A DNA stretch of 5,223 nt from an uncultured Bacteroidia bacterium. Its GTDB lineage: Bacteria > Bacteroidota > Bacteroidia > Bacteroidales > UBA932. The stretch is taken from the NCBI GenBank assembly GCA_902773305.1, contig CACYEB010000083.1, positions 1 through 5,223 of the forward strand. The letters are read 5' to 3'. The notes under the pieces are model-generated. The model did not search any database and was not told the origin of the DNA. It saw only the letters and a list, made by a program, of their open reading frames with translations. The position numbers and the translations under genes are program-made. Positions 1 through 5,223 of the stretch are shown piece by piece; position 1 is the stretch's first letter, and each line of letters opens with the position of its first letter.

Positions 1-314
1 CCCTGCGCCACCGCAGCGGCAGATATGGCCTGCAACAGGTGCAGCGAATCCACCGACTCTATCAACGATGCGTATGGCAGCACCAACTTGATTTTGTTGG
101 TCTGGAGATGGCCGATGAAGTGCCATTCGATGTCATCGGGCAGAGCCGCAGCCTTGGCCGCCAACTCCTGGGGCCGGTTCTCGCCAAAGCGGCGCTGGCC
201 TGCAGTATAAGCAGCCATAATATCCTCGTTGGGCTTGAATTTGGAAACCGCCACCAGTGCGACTGATGACGGTATTTCCTTAAGCAACGAAACCAGGTTC
301 TGGGCGATGTCCAT
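1..314 (-). CDS. yggS: YggS/PROSC-family PLP homeostasis protein, N-terminal part (runs off the left edge)
   Basis: The frame is open from an ATG at 314-312 to the window edge and gives 104 residues; the family is usually about 220-230 residues, so roughly the first half is present. The protein is a cytosolic single-domain PLP-binding protein with an alanine-racemase-like N-terminal barrel. The family binds PLP and buffers its supply but has no proven catalytic reaction. Visible family signatures are VALVAVSK at 18-25, whose Lys25 is the expected Schiff-base lysine; the FGENRPQE stretch at 43-50; and IEWHFIGHLQTNK at 62-74, followed by the IESVDS strand at 85-90. The start is supported because Lys25 then lies at about the usual depth for short Bacteroidetes members. 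The ATG shares its A with the yidC stop (TAATG), which suggests termination-reinitiation. No Shine-Dalgarno sequence is visible. The identity is secure from the motifs; the C-terminal half, with the PLP-phosphate binding residues, is outside the window. Confidence 0.93.
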   Translation of the reverse strand, partial: MDIAQNLVSLLKEIPSSVALVAVSKFKPNEDIMAAYTAGQRRFGENRPQELAAKAAALPDDIEWHFIGHLQTNKIKLVLPYASLIESVDSLHLLQAISAAAVAQ

Positions 315-2170
315 TATTTGCGTTTCTGTTGCTGTTGCTGCATCTTGTAGGCTTCCTCCAGCCGCTGTGCGAACTTGGACTTCTTGGGGGTCTTTGCCTC
401 TGCTGTTTTCTTTGCAATCTGCGCCTTGAGTTTCTCTTCGCTGACAAACCACTTGCGTATAGCAAAGTTCTGTCCGATTGTGATCAGGTTGGAGAGGAAG
501 TAGTAGTAATTAAGACCGGCGGAGAAATTGTTACAGAGAAGCACCATAAAGATAGGCATCATCCACACGGTCATAAACTGCATACCCGGCATCTGCTGAT
601 TCTGGGCAGAAGTAGCGCCGGCAGTCATCTTGCCATAGACGAACATCGATACGCCCATAAGCAACGCGAACAGCGAAATATGATTGCCGTACATCGGAAT
701 CCTGAACCCGAAATCGAGGATGGAATCGTAGGTCGAGAGGTCATGCGCCCAGAGAAAACTCTGCTGGCGCAGTTCAAAGCTCGACGGGAAGAAGCGGAAC
801 ATCGCATACAGTATAGGGAACTGCAAGAGCACCGGCAGACACCCGCCGAACATACTTACCCCGCTCTTCTTATACAGATCCATTGTGGCCTGCTGCTTTT
901 TCATCGCATCGGCCTCCTTGGGATACTTCTCGTTAATCTTCTGGATCTCGGGCTGCAGCACCTTCATCTTGGCAGTGGACTCGTAGCTCTTGAGGGTAAA
1001 GGGCGAGATGACCAGTTTGATGAGGATTGTGAGCAGCAGAATAATCAAGCCGTAGCTGCTGAAATAATTGTTGAGCCAGTTGAATACGGGGATAATGACA
1101 TATTTGCATATCGAACTCACGAGCCATCCACCCAAGGGCAGCAGCTTGTCATATTTGCGGTCATAACCCTTGAGCACGGGGTAATGGTTCGGGGTGAAGT
1201 TGAACTCGAAGTTGCGTGAGAATTCAGGGCTCTTGGTTCCATAATCCACCGCCAGGGATGCTCCTGCAGAGAAAAGCCGCTGTGAAGCATCGCTCTCAGG
1301 ATAGGCCTTTACAGCCACGTCGCCTCCGCTGAAGCCGTCCACCGCGTAGAATATCGCAGAGAAGAACTGCTGCTTGAAGGCGACCCAGGATGCGCTGCCG
1401 GCAAGACTTTCGCGACCCGAATCCTTACGCAGCATTATCTGCTTGATTTTGTCTGCACCACTGTAGCGGAATGCCACCGAAGAGTAGTTTTTCTCGTTGG
1501 TGTAGCCCTTCTCGAGACGGGGCATATCCATAGTCCAGGTCACCTTGCACTGGGACGACGAACGGGGTATGATGCTGTCCATCGCCACAAAGCGCATCTC
1601 CAGACCTACGTCGTAACTGTCAGGAAGCAGTGTGTATATGTTCTCGATATAGGAGTCGTCATCAACGTAGAGACGCATCGTCACATTGTCACTGCTTTCG
1701 GCGGCAACCACATAGTTGAAATCGGTAGTGTTGATGTACTGCCCGGCGTCAAGTTCAACGTCAAAACTGCCTGCCCCCTTGGGCATAAGGTAAAGTGCGG
1801 TGCTGTCGTATTTGAAATACTTCTTGATAAGCACCTCATTTATCTGGCCTCCGTGAGTGGTAAAGCCTACCCTGATGTTCTCGTTTTCCAGATAGACCGT
1901 GCTTTCTTCGCCATTGAAAGCCATAGCATTGAGGCTCTGCGTCTTGTAGAGTTGAGCCTCGGACTGTGACTGAGGAAGGGTATCGACATTGCTGACTGCG
2001 GCTTCCCCTGCCGGCACGGTCTCACCGTACCTGGCGGCCTCTATACGCGCCAGCGAATCGGCTTCAAGCTGAGCCGCACGGCGTTTTTCGAACTGTTTGG
2101 TATTGTACCAGCTGAACAGCAGCAATATGACGCCGATCAGCGCAAATCCGATCAGACTCTGTTTATTCAT
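314..2170 (-). CDS. yidC: Membrane protein insertase YidC (Oxa1/YidC family)
   Basis: YidC inserts and folds inner-membrane proteins, alone or with SecYEG. The 618 residues show the Gram-negative layout. An N-terminal membrane anchor is at about 5-22. The large periplasmic domain spans about 80-335 and includes VGFTTHGGQINEVLI at 101-115. The conserved insertase core has membrane or re-entrant segments at about 346-365, 371-393, 440-461, 492-513 and 531-570. Core signatures seen are SPFTLKSYESTAKMK (389-403), the QPEIQKINEKYP cytoplasmic hairpin (406-417), GVSMFGGCLPVLLQFPILYA (437-456) and LNYYYFLSNL (553-562). The residue aligning with the catalytically important groove arginine of E. coli YidC (Arg366) is Lys385. 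The tail from about 570 is strongly basic and ends in five glutamines and KRK, consistent with ribosome contact. The start codon lies inside the DUF349 gene (8-bp overlap), and the stop overlaps the next start by one base. Length and motifs are complete, with no sign of damage. Confidence 0.97.
   Translation of the reverse strand: MNKQSLIGFALIGVILLLFSWYNTKQFEKRRAAQLEADSLARIEAARYGETVPAGEAAVSNVDTLPQSQSEAQLYKTQSLNAMAFNGEESTVYLENENIRVGFTTHGGQINEVLIKKYFKYDSTALYLMPKGAGSFDVELDAGQYINTTDFNYVVAAESSDNVTMRLYVDDDSYIENIYTLLPDSYDVGLEMRFVAMDSIIPRSSSQCKVTWTMDMPRLEKGYTNEKNYSSVAFRYSGADKIKQIMLRKDSGRESLAGSASWVAFKQQFFSAIFYAVDGFSGGDVAVKAYPESDASQRLFSAGASLAVDYGTKSPEFSRNFEFNFTPNHYPVLKGYDRKYDKLLPLGGWLVSSICKYVIIPVFNWLNNYFSSYGLIILLLTILIKLVISPFTLKSYESTAKMKVLQPEIQKINEKYPKEADAMKKQQATMDLYKKSGVSMFGGCLPVLLQFPILYAMFRFFPSSFELRQQSFLWAHDLSTYDSILDFGFRIPMYGNHISLFALLMGVSMFVYGKMTAGATSAQNQQMPGMQFMTVWMMPIFMVLLCNNFSAGLNYYYFLSNLITIGQNFAIRKWFVSEEKLKAQIAKKTAEAKTPKKSKFAQRLEEAYKMQQQQQKRK
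326..340 (-). repeat. Short CAG/CAA simple repeat encoding the YidC poly-Gln tail
   Basis: Alternating CAG and CAA codons (two and a half copies of a 6-base unit) encode five consecutive glutamines just before the terminal KRK of YidC. The tract is short, in frame and at the very end of the protein, so a gain or loss of units would probably be tolerated. The codon alternation lowers the chance of triplet slippage. Confidence 0.6.
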
Positions 2171-4064
2171 CTGCAGCCATCTCCTTGATCTTGGCCTCGA
2201 GGGTCGCGAGTTCTTTCTTGGCCTCTTCTATCTTGTTGCGGAAGTCACCCAGCAGCGCCTCTGCGCCTTTCGATTTCTCAAAGAAGCCGATGTTGTTTTC
2301 CCAAGTGGCTATATCCTGTTCCAGTTTGACATACTGCTGGATCAAGCGGTCTTTTTCAGTCAGCTGACGCGGAGCTGTACGGGAACGCTCCTGGAAACCG
2401 CCGTGGCGGGCAGGACGCTCGTCTGCACCCAGGTCGCCGAACTTAGCCTTGAGGGCATCGCGGTACTCGGCCTGCACCTTGTCCTTTTCCTTGAAGGGAA
2501 TAAAGCCTATTTCGCGCCACTTGGCCTGGAAATCGCGCATAGCCTGGATATCAGCCTCACGGTCCCCTGAAAGTTCAAAGGAGGCGATGGCATCTATAAG
2601 AGCTTTCTTGGCGGCAAGATTCTCTGTCATACTTGCCCCCCGGCCTCCGTTATTCTTGTCCTTGTTATTGAAGAAAGTATCGCAAGCGGCACGGAAACGG
2701 GCCCATACCTGCTCCGATTTCTTTTTGGGGACGGGACCTATCTCTTTCCACTGTTTCTGGAGATTGATCAGAATATCCGATGTTTTCTTCCAATCTTCAC
2801 TGTTCATCACTGCCTCTGCCTTTTCACAGAGTTCCTCTTTCTTGGCAAGGTTGGCAGCCAACTGATCCTTGAAGTCAGAGTGGAACTGCTTCTTGGCGGT
2901 GAAGAACTTGTCGCAGGCAGCACGGAAGCGCTCGTAGATACGGTCGTTCTCTTTCTTTACAGCAAAGCCGATGGTGCGCCACTCTTTCTGCAAATCCTGC
3001 ATCTGGACCGTCAACTGTGCCCAGTTGCTGCTCTGGCTCAGTTCGGAATTTGCGATGGCCTCCGCCTTTTCGCAAAGCTCGGTCTTTGCCTTGAGATTGG
3101 CGACCTGCTGCTCTTTAGCGGCCTCGAAGAAGGCTTGATACTTCTTGTTTACGGTTGCGGTAGCAGCTTTGAAACGGTCCCAGATCTCTTCTCTCTTCTC
3201 CTTTGCCACCGGGCCGAGTTCTTTCCACTCTTCGTGAAGTTTCTGAAGGGCACGGAAGGCAGCCACGCTGTTGCCGCTCTCGGCCAGTTCCTCGGCTTTT
3301 TTGCAGAGTTCCTCCTTGGCCTCTAGATTCTTCTTGAAGTCCATATCGCGGAGCTCGTTGTTGATCTTAACGAAGTCGTAGAAAACCTCAACGTTATGAT
3401 AATAGGAATCGTACAGGTCTTTTGCCTTTGCCGGGGGCACGGCACCGGTTGCACGCCAGTTGTTCTGCAACTCTCGGAACCTGGGGTATGCCGCGCTCAG
3501 GTCACCCGGATCCTCTACCAGCGACTTGAGCTCCTGAAGTATCTTGCTCTTGATTTCAAAATTCTCTTCACGTTTGGTGTTCTGCTCATTGAGGAACTCG
3601 GCACGCATCGCACGGTACTTGCCGTAGAGCTCTTTGAAGCCGCGCTCTATCTCTGCGAACGGATTGGTGGCGGCAGTCTCCTCTGCGGGAGCCCCTGCAA
3701 CTTCCGGTGCAGGCTCTTCCGTGGCCGAAGCAGCCTCCGAAGCCGTTTCTGCCAGGGGCTCATCTGACGGGATGTCTGCCAAAGAAGCCTTTACCGCTTT
3801 TTCTGCCGCCTCGTCGAAGCCGGTAGCGATCTTCTCTTTCTTCAAGGTCTTGTAGAAGCAGGCCTTGATGACCTCCGCATACTTGTTGAGTTTGCGGATA
3901 TCGGCTTCATCGATAAACTCCTTGAGAGAGTCCACCAGCTCTTTAAGGCTCTTGTCAGAGAAATCTATCATATTGTCATTAACCGGCGCTTCTCCGGTTG
4001 CAGGCGACTGCTCCTGGACGGGGTTAACGTCTTCAGTTACAATCGTGTTAAGGTCGTCACTCAT
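2163..4064 (-). CDS. DUF349-repeat protein of unknown function
   Basis: This is a 633-residue, highly charged, soluble protein with no signal peptide or membrane segment. Residues 1-35 are acidic and look disordered. A helical segment at 36-98 ([14 protein letters not shown] onwards) is followed by an Ala/Glu/Pro linker at about 99-135. Five DUF349 units then occupy about 167-232, 246-313, 323-388, 405-465 and 482-541. Each opens with [18 protein letters not shown] helices and carries the core W-(K/R)-x-(I/L/T)-G followed by (E/D)xxxxRF(R/K)AA or a variant; the core tryptophans are Trp203, 280, 362, 439 and 516. A basic, Gly/Arg-containing spacer (542-566) leads to a predicted coiled coil at about 568-631. 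DUF349 has no agreed biochemical role that I can cite; the all-helical charged repeats suggest a scaffold or nucleic-acid/protein-binding rod, which is inference. The start is chosen as the ATG facing the intergenic region; [12 protein letters not shown] is a plausible N-terminus. It is the first gene of the DUF349-yidC-yggS operon. Its last 8 bp contain the yidC start. Confidence 0.93.
   Translation of the reverse strand: MSDDLNTIVTEDVNPVQEQSPATGEAPVNDNMIDFSDKSLKELVDSLKEFIDEADIRKLNKYAEVIKACFYKTLKKEKIATGFDEAAEKAVKASLADIPSDEPLAETASEAASATEEPAPEVAGAPAEETAATNPFAEIERGFKELYGKYRAMRAEFLNEQNTKREENFEIKSKILQELKSLVEDPGDLSAAYPRFRELQNNWRATGAVPPAKAKDLYDSYYHNVEVFYDFVKINNELRDMDFKKNLEAKEELCKKAEELAESGNSVAAFRALQKLHEEWKELGPVAKEKREEIWDRFKAATATVNKKYQAFFEAAKEQQVANLKAKTELCEKAEAIANSELSQSSNWAQLTVQMQDLQKEWRTIGFAVKKENDRIYERFRAACDKFFTAKKQFHSDFKDQLAANLAKKEELCEKAEAVMNSEDWKKTSDILINLQKQWKEIGPVPKKKSEQVWARFRAACDTFFNNKDKNNGGRGASMTENLAAKKALIDAIASFELSGDREADIQAMRDFQAKWREIGFIPFKEKDKVQAEYRDALKAKFGDLGADERPARHGGFQERSRTAPRQLTEKDRLIQQYVKLEQDIATWENNIGFFEKSKGAEALLGDFRNKIEEAKKELATLEAKIKEMAADE
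2442..3566 (-). repeat. Five tandem DUF349 repeat units within the coding sequence
   Basis: Lining up the core tryptophans (residues 203, 280, 362, 439, 516) gives spacings of 77, 82, 77 and 77 residues. The 82-residue interval is explained by an insertion of about five residues near [11 protein letters not shown] (340-350) in unit 3. Units 2, 3 and 4 are the most alike, sharing a (E/T)ELC(E/K)KAE opening and RF(K/R)A(A/C) in the second half. Unit 1 is the most diverged and lacks the Cys opening; unit 5 also lacks it. The repeats are protein-level and not near-identical DNA, so they are old duplications. Confidence 0.85.
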
Positions 4065-4094
4065 CTGTTCGTTATTTTGTATACACTAGAAGTG

Positions 4095-4114
4095 CGAATT
4101 TATACAAAAATTCG
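4095..4114. repeat. Perfect 7-bp inverted repeat (possible operator) between divergent genes
   Basis: CGAATTT at 4095-4101 and AAATTCG at 4108-4114 are exact reverse complements separated by 6 bp (ATACAA). The element overlaps the candidate -33 box of trmD and a candidate -7 box of the leftward operon, where a repressor site would be expected to act on both. It is short and AT-rich, so chance is a realistic alternative, and it lacks the T-run of a terminator. Confidence 0.4.
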
Positions 4115-4142
4115 AAACTACGCTGGTTTTTTCATATTTTTG
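4111..4142 (+). promoter_or_regulatory. Candidate Bacteroides-type promoter for trmD
   Basis: TATTTTTG at 4135-4142 is an exact match to the Bacteroidetes primary-sigma -7 element TAnnTTTG. TTCG at 4111-4114 stands 20 bp upstream, inside the usual 19-21 bp spacing, and differs from the -33 consensus TTTG at one base. The implied transcription start falls at about 4146-4151, essentially on the trmD ATG at 4149, so the transcript would be leaderless or nearly so. The match is in an AT-rich stretch, so it is a candidate only. Confidence 0.45.
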
Positions 4143-4148
4143 TATTCT

Positions 4149-4832
4149 ATGAGATTCGACATCATCACAGCCGTTCCGGAGCTGCTCGACAGCCCGCTGA
4201 ATCATTCAATAGTCAAAAGGGCCCGCGACAAGGGACTCGTGGATATTTATGTACACAATCTGCACGACTGGGGCAGCGGAAATTACAAACAGATAGACGA
4301 CTACGCCTTCGGCGGCGATGCCGGAATGGTGATGAAAATCGAGCCGGTATACAACCTTATCGAGCACCTTAAGGGAGAGCGTGACTACGACGAGATCATA
4401 TACACTTCTCCAGACGGCAAGATACTGGACCAGGGCGATGCCAACGAAATATCGTGCATGCAGAATGTAATCATCCTCTGCGGACACTACAAGGGAATCG
4501 ACCACCGCATCCGCGAACACCTTGTAACCCGCGAGATATCGGTAGGCGACTATGTTCTCAGCGGCGGAGAGATTCCAGCCGCCATCATAGTGGACGCCGC
4601 CGTACGGCTCATCCCGGGAGCCATCGGCGACGAGACCAGCGCCCTCTCCGACTCCTTCCAGGACGGCCTCCTCTCACCACCCGTCTACACCCGCCCCGCC
4701 GACTTCAAAGGGTGGAAGGTGCCCGACGTGCTGCTGTCCGGCAACCCGAAACTGATAAAGGCCTGGCAGGACGAACAGGCGCTTGAACGCACCCGGCAGC
4801 TGAGGCCGCATCTTCTTGACGGAGACCAGTAG
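4149..4832 (+). CDS. trmD: tRNA (guanine-N1-)-methyltransferase TrmD
   Basis: TrmD uses S-adenosylmethionine to methylate N1 of G37, 3' of the anticodon, in tRNAs with G at position 36, which prevents +1 frameshifting. The enzyme is a cytosolic SPOUT-class dimer with a trefoil knot. From the ATG at 4149 the protein is 227 residues, a normal family length. Motifs: [11 protein letters not shown] at 3-13, [13 protein letters not shown] at 50-62, [14 protein letters not shown] at 111-124, the SAM-pocket segment [13 protein letters not shown] at 129-141, [16 protein letters not shown] at 168-183, [10 protein letters not shown] at 191-200 and a C-terminal helix ending RPHLL. Asp168 matches the catalytic Asp169 of the Haemophilus influenzae enzyme. 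The position of its Asp177 is Ser176 here. A longer frame can be read from a TTG at 4077, but its extra 24 residues resemble no TrmD and span the candidate promoter, so the ATG is preferred. It lies divergent to the DUF349 operon and just upstream of the SGNH gene. Confidence 0.97.
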   Translation: MRFDIITAVPELLDSPLNHSIVKRARDKGLVDIYVHNLHDWGSGNYKQIDDYAFGGDAGMVMKIEPVYNLIEHLKGERDYDEIIYTSPDGKILDQGDANEISCMQNVIILCGHYKGIDHRIREHLVTREISVGDYVLSGGEIPAAIIVDAAVRLIPGAIGDETSALSDSFQDGLLSPPVYTRPADFKGWKVPDVLLSGNPKLIKAWQDEQALERTRQLRPHLLDGDQ

Positions 4833-4834
4833 GT

Positions 4835-5223
4835 ATGAAAAAAGTAGCCTGCATCGGGGACAGTATCACCTGGGGGTTCACGCTGCTGCGACCGTGGAAG
4901 CAGAGCTACCCCGCCCTGCTGGGAGAAATGCTGGGCCCCGGATATGAGGTCCGCAACTTCGGTCATAACGACGCCGCCGCCCGCTTTGACTCCGACACCC
5001 CATACGTCCGCCGCAGGGCATACCGCGAGAGCATTGCCTGGAATCCCGACATAGTCCTGCTGATGCTGGGGACAAACGACACCAAGCGCCGCAACTGGGA
5101 CCCCGAAATTTTCAGCCGGGACTACAGCCGCATCGTGGAGTCGTACCAGCTTCTGCCGTCACATCCGAGAGTGGTTCTGATTGCTCCCATACGCATCTTC
5201 AAGGTGTTCAATCTGCCCATCAC
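4835..5223 (+). CDS. SGNH/GDSL-family hydrolase, N-terminal part (runs off the right edge)
   Basis: The frame runs from an ATG two bases after the trmD stop to the window edge, giving 129 complete residues. SGNH hydrolases cleave ester bonds, often acetyl groups on sugars, using a Ser-His-Asp triad. Block I is CIGDSITWG at 6-14 with nucleophile Ser10. Block II is NFG at 41-43, with Gly43 as the expected oxyanion residue. Block III is LGTND at 78-82 with Asn81. The NPDIVLLMLGTND strand and following NW...DY region resemble the esterase group often labelled sialate O-acetylesterase or acetylxylan esterase in Bacteroidetes. Block V, with the catalytic Asp and His, is beyond the window. The first beta-strand begins at residue 3, so there is no signal peptide and the protein should be cytosolic, which is less common for carbohydrate esterases of this phylum. 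The start fits both the fold and the 2-bp gap, so co-transcription with trmD is likely. The substrate cannot be assigned. Confidence 0.88.
   Translation, partial: MKKVACIGDSITWGFTLLRPWKQSYPALLGEMLGPGYEVRNFGHNDAAARFDSDTPYVRRRAYRESIAWNPDIVLLMLGTNDTKRRNWDPEIFSRDYSRIVESYQLLPSHPRVVLIAPIRIFKVFNLPI

Larger units (their letters stand above)
4065..4148. promoter_or_regulatory. Divergent intergenic region between the DUF349-yidC-yggS operon and trmD
   Basis: These 84 bp are clearly more AT-rich than the flanking genes and separate two divergently transcribed start codons, so they should hold both promoters. No RNA gene or riboswitch-like fold was recognised in them. For the leftward operon the best -7-like matches on the minus strand are TAAATTCG (4102-4095) and TAGTTTCG (4120-4113). 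Each departs from TAnnTTTG at one base and neither has a convincing -33 TTTG at the right distance. The leftward promoter is therefore inferred from layout only. Confidence 0.6.

Noticed and set aside
329..1219. A 296-codon open frame on the plus strand opposite yidC.
   Set aside because: It lies wholly antisense to the well-supported yidC gene. Its translation is rich in Leu, His and Glu with no recognisable domain, as expected from a shadow of a coding strand.
2097..3326. Several plus-strand open frames of 60-157 codons opposite the DUF349 gene.
   Set aside because: They mirror the repeated Lys/Glu-rich codons of the DUF349 array, giving Leu/Phe/Ser-rich translations without motifs or upstream signals.
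4071..4079. A TTATTTTG stretch as an additional plus-strand -7 promoter box.
   Set aside because: It is one base short of TAnnTTTG and has no TTTG at 19-21 bp upstream. The box at 4135-4142 is a better match.
4095..4114. The inverted repeat as a transcription terminator.
   Set aside because: The arms are AT-rich and only 7 bp, there is no following T-tract on either strand, and it lies between two divergent starts where no transcript should end.
4077..4148. An N-terminal extension of TrmD from the TTG at 4077.
   Set aside because: The 24 added residues do not resemble any TrmD N-terminus, the ATG at 4149 gives the normal family start [10 protein letters not shown], and the extension would cover the promoter candidate.
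4206..5075. Minus-strand and alternate-frame open frames across trmD and the SGNH gene.
   Set aside because: They overlap strongly supported genes, and the translations are Arg/Ser/Pro- or Val-rich with no family features.
1..5223. A mobile element, phage, CRISPR or defence island.
   Set aside because: No transposase, integrase, cas, toxin-antitoxin or direct-repeat array was seen. The content is core genes with intact frames and consistent base use.

Overview
The window looks like ordinary core chromosome from a Bacteroidota bacterium, most likely a Bacteroidales member with moderately high GC. The proteins point this way: YidC has the long Bacteroidetes-type periplasmic domain and a lysine where proteobacteria have the groove arginine. 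TrmD carries [10 protein letters not shown] and SPPVYTRP in place of the proteobacterial GRYEG and DCPHYTRP. A multi-repeat DUF349 protein is present. The starts lack clear Shine-Dalgarno sequences, and the one good promoter match is of the Bacteroides type (TAnnTTTG). Genus cannot be fixed from the sequence alone.

Layout: two gene groups diverge from an 84-bp AT-rich intergenic region (4065-4148). Leftward (minus strand) is a tightly packed trio: a 633-residue DUF349-repeat protein (4064-2163), the membrane insertase YidC (2170-314), and the N-terminal 104 residues of a YggS/PROSC-type PLP-homeostasis protein (314 to the window edge). DUF349 and yidC overlap by 8 bp, and yidC and yggS share one base (TAATG), so the three are almost certainly co-transcribed and probably translationally coupled. 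Rightward (plus strand) are trmD, the tRNA m1G37 methyltransferase (4149-4832), and, after a 2-bp gap, the start of a cytosolic-looking SGNH/GDSL hydrolase (4835 to the window edge).

Working together: yidC and trmD are housekeeping genes for membrane protein insertion and reading-frame maintenance, and yggS buffers pyridoxal phosphate. The DUF349 protein has no established function. Its position directly ahead of yidC is the most suggestive contextual clue, but it is only a clue. No mobile element, CRISPR array, tRNA, rRNA or clear terminator was seen. I found no convincing new multi-gene system. The points most worth a second look are the near-exact 77-residue periodicity of the DUF349 array, the possible leaderless trmD transcript, the inverted repeat between the divergent genes, and the altered block II of the SGNH hydrolase.
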